DNA from: Paenibacillus algorifonticola
GTDB taxonomy: Bacteria > Bacillota > Bacilli > Paenibacillales > Paenibacillaceae
Direction: 5' to 3'
Length of the DNA stretch: 64,000 nt
Assembly (NCBI RefSeq): GCF_000971975.1
Contig: NZ_LAQO01000018.1
Location: 124,001 to 188,000, forward strand
Numbering within the stretch: position 1 is the first letter of the stretch; each line of letters starts with the position of its first letter. Positions 33,476 to 42,218 of this stretch are shown here, one piece after another. The notes beneath the pieces are model-generated. The model worked only from the letters and a program-made list of their open reading frames with translations, searched no databases and was not told the origin of the DNA. The position numbers and the translations under genes were made by a program.

Positions 33476-34936
33476 GTGCGGGCACATCCAATCTATTTTT
33501 TACGTATGACAGGTTTATTAGATGGTATTTCTTTATTAGTATTGCTAGGCATCGCCATGCCCTTGAAATATATTTGGGGGTTCGATAGAGCCGTAACGAT
33601 AGTAGGAAGCATTCACGGGGGAATTTTCTGTTTATATGCAGCAGCTATCCTTTATGCCGCCATTCGGGTGAAGTGGAGTCTGCTTTGGTCTGCCGCAGCC
33701 GTAATCGCCGCTTTTGTGCCATTCGGCAACTTTGTGCTGGACTGGAAGCTGAAGAAGGTGCAGGCGGGCTATAGCTTACGGACGTTTAACTACTCCGTGC
33801 TCGTATACAGCATTGTGTTTTTTTCCTTTTTCGATTTATTTTCCCAGCTTCCGGTCATGAGCACGTTTGCGGCCTCCGTCGGTGCAAGCTCCTTTATCGT
33901 CGGTTTTGTCATTGGGCTGTATTCGTTATCCAATACGTTCGGCAATATATTATCGGGGATTATGACGGATCGGATCGGGCCCTTCAAAATCTTAATGGCC
34001 GGGCTGCTGTTATCCAGCACCGCTCTGCTGCTTTATCATTTCGTAGAAGAACCCTTATTATTGATCATCGTTCGAATCCTTCACGGCTTTGTCGCCGGAT
34101 TAATCGTTCCCGCTGCCTTTACCTTCTCAGCCAATACGACGATCAATGAGCAGCAAGGCAAAAAGGTCGCCTTTACCGGTACCTTTGTCGGACTAGCCGC
34201 TATTATCGGCCCGGCTTTCAGCGGCATCATGGCTAGCAAAACGTCCGTGCCCTTCGTTTTCACATGCGTAGCTGTGCTGGGCTTTGCTCTTGCGATTTTG
34301 TCGGCCATTTTTCTTAGCAAATATAAAATTCCGAAAAAAGAGAAGGGCGAGGCTGCCGTTCCGTTAGCGGGCTCGATTTGGAATGCAGGAGTGATCAAAG
34401 CTTATGGCGGCGCTTTTTTCCTCATGTTCTCCCAAGGCGTCATCGCTTACTTGCTGCCTTTGCATGTGCAGTCATTAGGCTATGATTCGAGATTAAGCGG
34501 CACCTTAATGAGTACATTTGGCATCATTGCGGTACTTATCTTTGTGCTTCCGACCAACCGTATTTTTGACCGCATTGCACCGTCCATCACATTGGCGCTA
34601 GGTATTGGCCTAATGGGATTAAGCCAGCTGCTCATTAGCCAAGCGACGACGACACTAACGCTTTATAGCGTGCTTGGCCTGTACGGAGTAGGCTTCGCCT
34701 TCCTATTTCCATCGATAAACACGATGCTTATTAGAGCCACGCCAGCAGAGCTGCGCGGCAAAGCTTACGGCTACTTCTACGCCTTCTTCTCCTTAGGAGT
34801 CGTGGTCGGATCTTCCTTGCTAGGCTGGCTGCCCTTCAACACTTTTCAAGGGTTTATGTTCACAGGAGCCGTCCTGCTGCTTTTTGCAGCTTTTGTCGCG
34901 TTGAATGGAAAAAAAGATCGCGCGTTGAGTTACTAG
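33476..34936 (+). CDS. DUF3817-MFS fusion transporter
   Basis: A 486-aa membrane protein from GTG 33476 (GAGGAG 8 nt upstream). The first about 90 residues match the stand-alone DUF3817 membrane protein family (LRMTGLLDGISLLVLL, AMPLKYIWG, GSIHGGIFCLYAA, PFGNFVLDWKL). From about residue 105 an MFS permease of about 380 aa follows, with SGIMTDRIGPFKILMAG as the loop 2-3 motif and LRGKAYGYFYAFFSLG late in the fold. There is no stop or frame change at the junction. MFS proteins of this type export drugs or metabolites; the substrate is unknown. Confidence 0.85.
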   Translation: MRAHPIYFLRMTGLLDGISLLVLLGIAMPLKYIWGFDRAVTIVGSIHGGIFCLYAAAILYAAIRVKWSLLWSAAAVIAAFVPFGNFVLDWKLKKVQAGYSLRTFNYSVLVYSIVFFSFFDLFSQLPVMSTFAASVGASSFIVGFVIGLYSLSNTFGNILSGIMTDRIGPFKILMAGLLLSSTALLLYHFVEEPLLLIIVRILHGFVAGLIVPAAFTFSANTTINEQQGKKVAFTGTFVGLAAIIGPAFSGIMASKTSVPFVFTCVAVLGFALAILSAIFLSKYKIPKKEKGEAAVPLAGSIWNAGVIKAYGGAFFLMFSQGVIAYLLPLHVQSLGYDSRLSGTLMSTFGIIAVLIFVLPTNRIFDRIAPSITLALGIGLMGLSQLLISQATTTLTLYSVLGLYGVGFAFLFPSINTMLIRATPAELRGKAYGYFYAFFSLGVVVGSSLLGWLPFNTFQGFMFTGAVLLLFAAFVALNGKKDRALSY

Positions 34937-34953
34937 CGGGGCGTTGTCTCTAC

Positions 34954-35015
34954 AAAAAAAATCGTATTCTCACAAAAGGGATGTGCTCATCCAACTGTGA
35001 GAATACGATTTTTTT
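34954..35015. terminator. Bidirectional Rho-independent terminator
   Basis: A 20-bp perfect stem (34954-34973 with 34996-35015; core ATCGTATTCTCACA) is flanked by an A-run and a T-run. It sits between the convergent MFS gene and the reductase gene and serves both. Confidence 0.93.
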
Positions 35016-35031
35016 GTTCGTTCCATATTTC

Positions 35032-36084
35032 CTAATCGCGCTCTTTATTCAGGAGCGCTTTATTCCGCTCATTAAACTTCGCGTTATGTGAAGAAACATA
35101 GGCCATAGAAGGCGCCTTCGGCTCCAAATAAAGCTTGGCCCCATTCACTGCAATCGCTGCATCATTAAAAGCTCCGGCAATTAAATACAGCTTATTTGGA
35201 AAGCTTGCTGTATCTCCCGCTGCAAAAATGCCCGGCAAATTCGTCCCCATTTTCTCATCGACCGCAATACTCCATTGCCCCATATCTAGACCCCAGTCTA
35301 CAATTGGTCCAAAATCGCTTAGCTGGCCATGATTGACGATGACGGCATCAACGTCTAAACGCTGCGTATCTGCCGTCAGCTCGCAATCTGCATCTGTACG
35401 TGCAATGGTGACCGCTTCAATCGCATCACCATTGCCATGCAGCTGTGCAATTGCAAATGGCTTGAATACGTGAATGGAGGACTCCTCTACGTATCTCGCA
35501 TTCTTCTCATGTCCGCCAAGACGCTCGCGGCGGTGTACCACTGTAACGCTGGCGGCAATAGCCTCAAGCTCCATCGCCCAATCCACCGCTGTATCGCCGC
35601 CACCGGAGAGCAGCACGCGTTTGCCTTGAAAGCTTTGCAAATCCGTCACCGTATAATGCAAATTCGTCACCTCGAAGCGATTGGCTCCTTCCAATTCCAG
35701 CTTCGCAACTTTGGCTACGCCGTAACCTAGCGCTAAAATAAGCGTACGCGTATGATGCTGTTCCCCAGTGTCCGAAGTAACGATCATCGTCCCGTCTTCC
35801 AGCCGTTTGAGACCCGTAATTTGCTGGCCGAGCACAATTGTCGGATCAAAGGTTTGCGCTTGCTCAATGAGCTGCGCAATCAATTGCTCGCAACGGGTAG
35901 GCTTCAGCCCGCCGACATCCCAAATCATTTTTTCCGGGTAAATCAACAGCCTTCCGCCAAGCTCCTCCTTCGCCTCGATCAGCTTTGTCTTCATATCCCG
36001 CATCCCGCTATAAAAGGCTGCATACAAGCCCGCCGGCCCGCCGCCGATAATCGTTACATCATATAACTCCAGTCCCGTTGTCAT
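35032..36084 (-). CDS. Ferredoxin/flavodoxin-NADP reductase, thioredoxin-reductase-like
   Basis: A 350-aa FAD/NADPH enzyme with FAD motif GGGPAGLYAAFYSGMR, NADPH motif GGGDTAVDWAMELE, HRR (2'-phosphate binding) and C-terminal FAAGD. It lacks the CxxC of true thioredoxin reductase and matches the YumC-type ferredoxin reductase length. Its ATG overlaps the stop of the iron-siderophore-binding protein by 4 bp (ATGA), so translation is coupled. This context suggests a part in reductive iron release from imported siderophores; that is inference. Confidence 0.88.
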   Translation of the reverse strand: MTTGLELYDVTIIGGGPAGLYAAFYSGMRDMKTKLIEAKEELGGRLLIYPEKMIWDVGGLKPTRCEQLIAQLIEQAQTFDPTIVLGQQITGLKRLEDGTMIVTSDTGEQHHTRTLILALGYGVAKVAKLELEGANRFEVTNLHYTVTDLQSFQGKRVLLSGGGDTAVDWAMELEAIAASVTVVHRRERLGGHEKNARYVEESSIHVFKPFAIAQLHGNGDAIEAVTIARTDADCELTADTQRLDVDAVIVNHGQLSDFGPIVDWGLDMGQWSIAVDEKMGTNLPGIFAAGDTASFPNKLYLIAGAFNDAAIAVNGAKLYLEPKAPSMAYVSSHNAKFNERNKALLNKERD

Positions 36085-37070
36085 CCTTTATCGTCCTCCC
36101 CAGTCAAAATGCGGACAGCATCCTCAACGGTGACGTTTATCGAAATAGGGTCATAAGCAAACCATTTGTCAGCTTGAATTTTGTATACTTTGTTATTTTT
36201 CACTGCCGGAAGATTAGCCCAGATAGCCAATTTCTGCAATTCATTATACTGGCTGTCGGCTTCTTCATCGGACACTACGACAAAAATACGATCTGCCGCA
36301 TATTCCGAAATTTGCTCCAGCGATACATCCTCCGTGCTGGTGAAGTTTGGATTTTGTTCCATCGCTTGTTTAATAATCGGCGTTGGCGTCAATTCCAAGC
36401 TGTGATACAGAGCATGACCAATATCGCGTCCGCCATATACCCGAATGGATTTGCCAAAAAAGCGGATAATGGCTACCGTTTCCTCTTTAGATATATCATC
36501 CTTTATCGCCTCTCTTGCTTTAGCCGCATTGGCGTCCATTTCCTGAATAAAGGCTTCCGCCTCGGCATCCTTGTCCAAAAATGCGGCAATGGAGCGCAAT
36601 TTCGTTGCGACATCGGCGGTAGTCCACGGGATAACGATGGTAGGGGCGATTTTGGAATAATCCGCATATTCAATATTGTCAAAATCCGTTGCGATAATTA
36701 AATCTGGCTCTAAAGCGGCAATGGCCTCTAAATTCGGCGGAAAATCGCCTATACTCGCCACTCCTTCCGAATATGAAGCCAGATTGGGATTTGCTTTCCC
36801 AAGCTGTCGATCCACTGTACCAACGGGCTTAATGCCGAGTGCTGCCAATTCGCCAAGATAATAGGTTGCAACTATCCGTTGCGGGTTAACAGGTATTTCC
36901 ACCTCGCCATTTACGGTTGTCACCTTTCGGGTTTGCGCTTCTTCTACTGGAGCAGCAGGCTCCGCAGCTTCTGCAGGATTACTCTGATTAGCCGCCCCGC
37001 TCTGTCCACATGCCGTTACTACCAACATAATAACCAGCATGCTGGCGATGAAAATCATTTTTGTGCGCAT
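36081..37070 (-). CDS. Iron-siderophore-binding lipoprotein (FecB/FhuD type)
   Basis: A 329-aa type III solute-binding protein with signal peptide and lipobox VTAC (Cys21). NPQRIVATYYLGELAALGIKPVG starts the binding fold, and DLIIATDFDNIEYADYSKIAPTI with PTIVIPW match FhuD/FecB-type receptors. The receptor is preceded by a Fur-like box and by a Btr-like regulator gene upstream. No permease or ATPase genes accompany it, so it probably shares a permease encoded elsewhere. Confidence 0.9.
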   Translation of the reverse strand: MRTKMIFIASMLVIMLVVTACGQSGAANQSNPAEAAEPAAPVEEAQTRKVTTVNGEVEIPVNPQRIVATYYLGELAALGIKPVGTVDRQLGKANPNLASYSEGVASIGDFPPNLEAIAALEPDLIIATDFDNIEYADYSKIAPTIVIPWTTADVATKLRSIAAFLDKDAEAEAFIQEMDANAAKAREAIKDDISKEETVAIIRFFGKSIRVYGGRDIGHALYHSLELTPTPIIKQAMEQNPNFTSTEDVSLEQISEYAADRIFVVVSDEEADSQYNELQKLAIWANLPAVKNNKVYKIQADKWFAYDPISINVTVEDAVRILTGEDDKG

Positions 37071-37094
37071 CTCTCATGTTCCCCTCTATGCTCA

Positions 37095-37109
37095 TGATAT
37101 CGATAATCA
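37095..37109. promoter_or_regulatory. Fur-like box upstream of the siderophore-binding protein gene
   Basis: TGATATC-G-ATAATCA fits the 7-1-7 Fur consensus TGATAAT-N-ATTATCA at 11 of 14 positions and lies 25 bp before the start codon. This predicts iron-repressed transcription. Confidence 0.65.
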
Positions 37110-37193
37110 TTCTTAATTATAGGGAGGAATAAGGAGAGCCGCTATATCCGATTATTAAAAGGAGTTGGTCATATTGTTAACGAAATACGCTGC

Positions 37194-38810
37194 TCATTGA
37201 AATAATGGCAACACTTTTGTTAGTTGATCGGCGATATGAACGGGATCATAGTGCAGCCACTCGCGGTAATCCAAATAGATAACCGATCTCTCATTTTTCA
37301 GCTCAAACTGCCGCCAATGCTCATTCATTCGCAGCAAATCATTTTGCTTGCTCACATTGGGGACCAAAATAATAAAATTGATATCGCCAGCAAAATCGGC
37401 CATTTGCCGCATCGAAATTTCCATGCTGTGAAAGTTAGGATCTTGAGCCAAATGCTGCTGAATAACAGGATGCGGCAGCAGGCCAAGAAATTCATAAAAA
37501 ATGCATCCGGCATCCCTTATACCATATAAATAGCAGCGGTTATTTTCGATTTTGAACAGGCTGACCGTCGTACCTGGAGCAACGATGTCCTGCAGCTTCT
37601 GGCGAAGCCGCTTTGCCTGCTGATCCAATGCTTCGATATAACGAATCGCTTCGGCTTCCTTTGCAACTAGGCGTGCAATCCGTTTCAAATGCTCCCGCCA
37701 GCTCAACGTTAACCAAGGGATATGAACAACTGGCGCCAGCCAGCGGAATCTCTCCTGCACGCTTTCCATGCTGCTCGTCACAATGAGCTGCGGCTTGCTT
37801 ATCTCCAGCCATTTTTTCTGACTTTCGATGGAGGCCAGCATAGGAAGCTCCGTCACCTCAGAGCGAATGTCAGACGGGATAACCACATGGCTGCTGCTGC
37901 TGAAGCGGGCGATGCAGGGCACAACCCCGAGGGCAATGAAATGGTAGGTATACGGATTCTCAAGGGAAGCGATACGCTCTGGTACAAAAGCTTGCTTATA
38001 CATCGTGGGGCTCATCCCTTGTACCTTGCGAAACCGCTTGCTCATATACCAGGCATCACGAAAGCCGGAACGATGCGCCAATTCATCAAGCTTGCTTTTA
38101 TGCCCGTGCTCTTGCAGCAGCAGCTCGGATACACGATGCACGCGAAGCCGTTCCAAAAAATCAGAAGGGCTGAGTCCCAACACTTTTTTGCATAATACGG
38201 AGAAGTAGGTGCTGGCAATTCCAGCTTTTTCAGCTAATTGCTCTCTCGTCAGCGCTTCGGTGTAGTGCGACTCCATATAACGCAAAGCAGCCAAAACCGA
38301 CTGCTCGGTTGTCCAGCGCTGATCAAGGCCTGCTTGATGATCTTTTACCCACCAAAGCATCATCTGCTGAATGAGCATATGTGCCGTTAAGCTGCGCTGT
38401 GGCACTTCAGGATGCGTGATTGTAATCGAAAACAGCTGCTCTGCCAGTGCGATAAGCTCGCTTGCATTGGAGGCATGTTTGCACATATGCAAATAAACAG
38501 CCCCTGCCTCCACTAAGCTGCCATCCTGCGCCGGCATCCTAATAGAAAGGGGCATAAACTCTATAAAAAAGACACGGCATTCTCCATTTTCAGTTTCGGT
38601 TTGCAAAATGCAGTCCCCCGGACTGCCTAAAATAGCCGTGCCCGGGGTCAGCTCCATTCGACCGCGCTCCATGCTCACAGCTCCAGCCCCTGCCATGCCA
38701 ATCAGCATCCAATGAAAATGGGTTTGAAATAAGTGCTCGGGCTGACTCGGACCACAAGCCAGCTGTTGAATGGATTTAAACGCATATAGCACATCTTGCT
38801 CGGTTTCCAT
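37194..38810 (-). CDS. AraC-type regulator fused to a siderophore-binding domain (Btr-like)
   Basis: A 538-aa protein: N-terminal cupin-like sensor region (1-150), two AraC helix-turn-helix motifs (about 170-270; LTREQLAEKAGIASTYF and LDELAHRSGFRDAWYMSKRF), then a FecB/FhuD-like binding domain (about 280-538) without signal peptide. This is the layout of Btr, the bacillibactin-responsive activator of Bacillus subtilis. ATG 38810 has AAGGGGAAGG upstream. It lies 123 bp upstream of the siderophore receptor on the same strand and probably activates it when loaded with ferric siderophore. Confidence 0.88.
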   Translation of the reverse strand: METEQDVLYAFKSIQQLACGPSQPEHLFQTHFHWMLIGMAGAGAVSMERGRMELTPGTAILGSPGDCILQTETENGECRVFFIEFMPLSIRMPAQDGSLVEAGAVYLHMCKHASNASELIALAEQLFSITITHPEVPQRSLTAHMLIQQMMLWWVKDHQAGLDQRWTTEQSVLAALRYMESHYTEALTREQLAEKAGIASTYFSVLCKKVLGLSPSDFLERLRVHRVSELLLQEHGHKSKLDELAHRSGFRDAWYMSKRFRKVQGMSPTMYKQAFVPERIASLENPYTYHFIALGVVPCIARFSSSSHVVIPSDIRSEVTELPMLASIESQKKWLEISKPQLIVTSSMESVQERFRWLAPVVHIPWLTLSWREHLKRIARLVAKEAEAIRYIEALDQQAKRLRQKLQDIVAPGTTVSLFKIENNRCYLYGIRDAGCIFYEFLGLLPHPVIQQHLAQDPNFHSMEISMRQMADFAGDINFIILVPNVSKQNDLLRMNEHWRQFELKNERSVIYLDYREWLHYDPVHIADQLTKVLPLFQ

Positions 38811-38894
38811 AGCCTTCCCCTTCCTTTTTAACCAATGTACAAGGAATAGGGATGTAAAACAACTGCCTTGCCGCGCTTAGTTCGCTTTCTCCGC

Positions 38895-39833
38895 CTACTG
38901 TACGGTAATGACCACATTGCCTTTTTTATGCCCTTGATCCACGTAGCGATGCGCCTCGGCGATTTTCTCCAGCGGGTAGCTCTTGTCGATCACGCCTTTG
39001 AGCTCGCCGTCCTCAATGAGATCCTTCAGAAACAGCAAATCCTCCACAAGCACCTTCGCCACTCCCTGGCCTTCAACCGATATAAATTTGCCGTTCGGCG
39101 TCAGCGCTTTTCTGGCATGCGCCTTCGAGGTTTTGCCCACCGCATCAAGGATGATATCGTAACGTTTGCCTGTTTCCGCAAAATCCTGCAACGCATAATC
39201 AATGACGTGATCTGCGCCGAGTGCCCGCACCCATTCTACATTAGAGGTGCTGCATACGCCCGTAACGTCTGCTCCAAAATGCTTGGCAAGCTGGACTGCC
39301 GAGGTTCCTACCGCGCCGGAAGCTCCGTAAATCAGCATCTTTTGACCGCTCTGCAATTGCCCCTTTCGAAAAAAATGCAGCGCCGTCGTTCCGCCAAACA
39401 GAACAGCAGCAGCTTCCTCATAAGAAATATTGGCCGGCTTAAGCGTCACCATGCCATTTTCCGAGAGACAGACATATTCGGCGTAGGCGCCAAAACGCAT
39501 ACCCGTGAACGCATAAACGGCATCGCCTATGTTGAATTTTTTGACGTCTTTGCCGACTGCTTCAACCTCTCCTGTTAGCTCCACGCCTAAAATCGGCTGT
39601 CTTGGTCTAGTTATTCCGAGGAAGAGCCGCATGGGGAGCCGATATAAAAACGGACTTTTAAAGCCGCGAACTCTGCAATCCCCTGATGTAACAGAGGTCG
39701 CGTACACCTTGATTAAAATTTCATTGTCCTGCGGAGCCGGTTTATTCACTTCTTTGAGCTGTAAAACCTCCGGTGCTCCATACTTTGTGCAAAATACAGC
39801 TTTCATCGTTTTCGTAGCGTTCAACGGTTTCAT
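38895..39833 (-). CDS. Zinc-less medium-chain dehydrogenase / quinone oxidoreductase family protein
   Basis: A 312-aa MDR-superfamily NAD(P)H oxidoreductase: GroES-like N-terminal half (KPAPQDNEILIKVYATSVTSGD) and a Rossmann half with GASGAVGTSAVQLAKHFGA. The zinc ligands of alcohol dehydrogenases are absent, so it is closer to quinone or enoyl reductases. ATG 39833 is chosen with GGGAGGA 7 nt upstream. It is on the same strand as the decayed aldo/keto reductase and MmyB-like regulator upstream, but a terminator at about 39953 separates them. Confidence 0.85.
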   Translation of the reverse strand: MKPLNATKTMKAVFCTKYGAPEVLQLKEVNKPAPQDNEILIKVYATSVTSGDCRVRGFKSPFLYRLPMRLFLGITRPRQPILGVELTGEVEAVGKDVKKFNIGDAVYAFTGMRFGAYAEYVCLSENGMVTLKPANISYEEAAAVLFGGTTALHFFRKGQLQSGQKMLIYGASGAVGTSAVQLAKHFGADVTGVCSTSNVEWVRALGADHVIDYALQDFAETGKRYDIILDAVGKTSKAHARKALTPNGKFISVEGQGVAKVLVEDLLFLKDLIEDGELKGVIDKSYPLEKIAEAHRYVDQGHKKGNVVITVQ

Positions 39834-39952
39834 ATAGACATCCTCCCGCGCATTCTTTTGCCATAAGTATAGGTGCAGCGAAGCATGACGAGTAGCTACT
39901 TAAGTATGGTTTTGAAAATAGCGCTGGGCGACACGAATCCCTTATCGGCAAA

Positions 39953-39985
39953 AGAAAAAAAGCCCTCGAACGGAATCGAGGGCTT
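39953..39985 (-). terminator. Rho-independent terminator after the aldo/keto reductase remnant
   Basis: AAGCCCTCGA pairs with TCGAGGGCTT around a six-base loop, followed on the minus strand by seven T. It lies 27 bp past the stop of the 40012 remnant. Confidence 0.85.
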
Positions 39986-40011
39986 GCTAACGTCATGCGG
40001 CTGAACCAGTC

Positions 40012-40538
40012 TTACGAATGACCGGGAAAACGGCCGCCAGCGGCGATGCCTTTTGGCGAAATGCGCTCGATTTCCGCTAGCTCGGCCGCCGACAAGGAAA
40101 CGTGAAGGGCGCCTTGGTTCTCCTTCACGCGATCCAGCCGCTTCGTGCCCGGTATCGGCACGATATGCTCCCCCTGCGCTAGAAGCCATGCCAGCGCAAG
40201 CTGGGAAGGCGCACAGCCTTTTTCCGCAGCCAGCTTCTCAATCAGTGCGACTACCTCCAAATTTTTGGCGAAATTGTCACCCTGAAAGCGTGGATAGTGG
40301 TGGCGATAATCGCCTCATCACGCCGCCCTTTGAGCGCCCGGCCTACCAGCTTCTCATTTCCGCCGAAGCGCTGCTGCTCGAACTGTCCGTAAATATCCGC
40401 TGTGTCAAAAAGAGTCACCCCAAGGTCAAGCGCTCCCAAAATCGTATTTACGGATTCCTCATTATCCGGCATCATCATCGTGCCAAGGCCTAGGGCGGAT
40501 ACTTCAAGCCCTTCGTTTCCTAGTTTTCTTGTTTGCAT
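40012..40538 (-). pseudogene. Aldo/keto reductase gene with an internal deletion
   Basis: The first 80 codons from ATG 40538 are a normal AKR start (LGLGTMMMP, LFDTADIYG, EKLVGRALKGRRDEAIIATT). The sequence then jumps to FQGDNFAKNLEVVALIEKLA, which normally lies some 150 residues further on, and finishes with the usual C-terminus (LAWLLAQGEHIVPIPGTKR). The junction also changes frame: the first frame continues as a short nonsense tail stopping at 40251. The catalytic Lys and His regions are lost, so the gene cannot give an active enzyme. Confidence 0.9.
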
Positions 40539-40657
40539 AATCGGTCGATAACCTCTTTTCTTCGTCCTAATGAACAACATGAATGGCTTGACATGCTCTC
40601 ATTTTAATCGGTCTGATTTGAGGCAGCCACAGTAGGATTATGCTAGTAAGATTATTA

Positions 40658-41474
40658 CTAGGGTGACGTAAGGGGAGCTGGCATAATCGGCGCGTAAATA
40701 CACATGAATAGCCCCGGCTGATCAGCGATAGTCTTAACCGACAGGATATCATAGGTTATCGCGGCTTTAGCGCCCGGCGTCTGGATCGAAACACGGTTTG
40801 CTTTTTTAAGCTGAATATGGTGCTCCTTCCACATGCCATCGAACTCTTTGCTTTCCTCGCCCAGCCGCTCTATTAGCTGCTTAAACCACGGGTCGCCCTG
40901 ATGCTTGTCATAATAGGTTCGAAACACCGCCACGGAGTAGCGTGCGAACTCCTCCCAATTGGCCATGGACGTCGTAAGCTTTCATCTGTGAACATCAAAC
41001 GAAGCATGATTCGCTCCGAGGCTGGCCATGACGCAAAATCCGCAATGATTTCACTCGCTGCCTCATTCCATGCCAGCACCTGCGTTTTCTCATTGCTAAT
41101 AAAGGACGGATACGACAGCTGTCCAATAATATCCTGCCACTGCGGATTAAGCGTCGTATGCAGCGAGGAAACGGCATCCGGTACATGGGGATTCCACAGC
41201 TCCATCAAATATTTTTCTTCATCCGAGGTAGCAGCAGCGCTCTCCCTATGTTTTCTATGATCTCCTTGGACGCTGTAACGTCCCGGCCTTGCTCCAGCCA
41301 CGTATAATAAGTGGTGCTGACACCAGCCAGCATCGCCACTTCCTCCCGCCGAAGCCCCTGCGTTCTGCGCCGATTATGTGAATCGCTAAAGCCTACCTGC
41401 TCAGGCTGAATCCGGTCGCGCCGCGATTTCAAATAATGGCCGAGTGTTTTCGCTTTGCTCGTTTCATTAGGCAT
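40658..41474 (-). pseudogene. MmyB-like XRE regulator gene with two frameshifts
   Basis: Three overlapping frames together rebuild a full-length regulator: HTH (GLRREEVAMLAGVSTTYYT) from ATG 41474, middle part (EEKYLMELWNP ... MLRLMFTDESL) and the C-terminal ligand-binding part (NWEEFARYSVAVFRTYYDKH). Each junction, near 41228 and near 40965, lacks one base. Neither site is a long homopolymer, so genuine decay is more likely than base-calling error, though the latter is not excluded. It lies upstream of the broken aldo/keto reductase it probably once regulated. Confidence 0.85.
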
Positions 41475-41642
41475 CGTTTACCTCTTCTCTAAACTATCGT
41501 TACTGCCATTTTACCTCAATACGGTTATGCAACCAACTGGCCTGAAACTAGCCTTAAATACAAAAAACGCTTCAACATTGTCGCCACTTGCGCTCTCGCT
41601 GCCAAGTCTTGCGGTGCAAATAAAGCCTTTTTCCCTTTTTAT

Positions 41643-41700
41643 TTGACATTTACAATTCGCTATAGTAATTTAAATATAGTTAAGCACTTAACTATATTTA
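41643..41700 (+). promoter_or_regulatory. Promoter with 30-bp palindromic operator for the MarR gene
   Basis: TTGACA (41643-41648) and TAATTT (41666-41671) are 17 bp apart. Directly after them lies a perfect inverted repeat of 14-bp arms, TAAATATAGTTAAG-CA-CTTAACTATATTTA (41671-41700). The core AGTTAAG-N2-CTTAACT recurs before the next gene. Binding of the MarR dimer here would block its own transcription. Confidence 0.8.
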
Positions 41701-41714
41701 TAAAAGGTGATCCT

Positions 41715-42161
41715 ATGAAAAACTTGCAACAATATGTACTCGATTTGCCGCTTCATACTTTGGTGTTTTTTTCATTAGTGGAAACAACGGCAAAGCTAGT
41801 CGAGGTGTCGGAAAAATATTGGCAATCCAAAGGACTTAATGGGGCCAGAATGCGCCTTTTAGTTGAAATCATGAAAGAAGGAGGCATCATTCTTCCCTCC
41901 ATGCTTGCAGCAAAAATTGGCGTCACCAAATCGAATATTAGCCTGCTGCTTATTCCATTGGAGAGTGATGGGTACATTCGCAGGGAGCCCCATCCCAAGG
42001 ATGGCCGAAAATCCGTCATATCTATAACCAATGAAGGGCAGAGCCTGCTGTTACAATACCTGCCCGAGAACCGACAAGGAATTGCCGAAAAAATGCAAGC
42101 GCTGGAGGAGCATGAATTACATCAGCTTTTAGCTTTATTAACGAAATTGAAAAGGGGCTAA
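41715..42161 (+). CDS. MarR-family transcriptional regulator
   Basis: A 148-aa winged-helix protein. ATG 41715 is used with AAAGGTGA upstream; the longer frame from 41643 would start inside the promoter. HTH region: LPSMLAAKIGVTKSNISLLLIPLE; wing: REPHPKDGRKSVISIT; a C-terminal helix completes the dimer. Operators precede this gene and the NmrA-like gene 57 bp downstream, so it very probably represses both in response to an electrophile or phenolic ligand. Confidence 0.88.
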   Translation: MKNLQQYVLDLPLHTLVFFSLVETTAKLVEVSEKYWQSKGLNGARMRLLVEIMKEGGIILPSMLAAKIGVTKSNISLLLIPLESDGYIRREPHPKDGRKSVISITNEGQSLLLQYLPENRQGIAEKMQALEEHELHQLLALLTKLKRG

Positions 42162-42179
42162 AGCTCTTTTTGCCCATTT

Positions 42180-42195
42180 AGTTAAGGACTTAACT
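42180..42195. promoter_or_regulatory. Second MarR operator, upstream of the NmrA-like gene
   Basis: AGTTAAG-GA-CTTAACT repeats both half-sites of the 41671-41700 operator with a different 2-bp centre. It lies 24 bp before the TTG start, in the 57-bp gap between the two genes. Confidence 0.8.
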
Positions 42196-42218
42196 TTCCA
42201 TGTGAGAGGGTGGTATTT

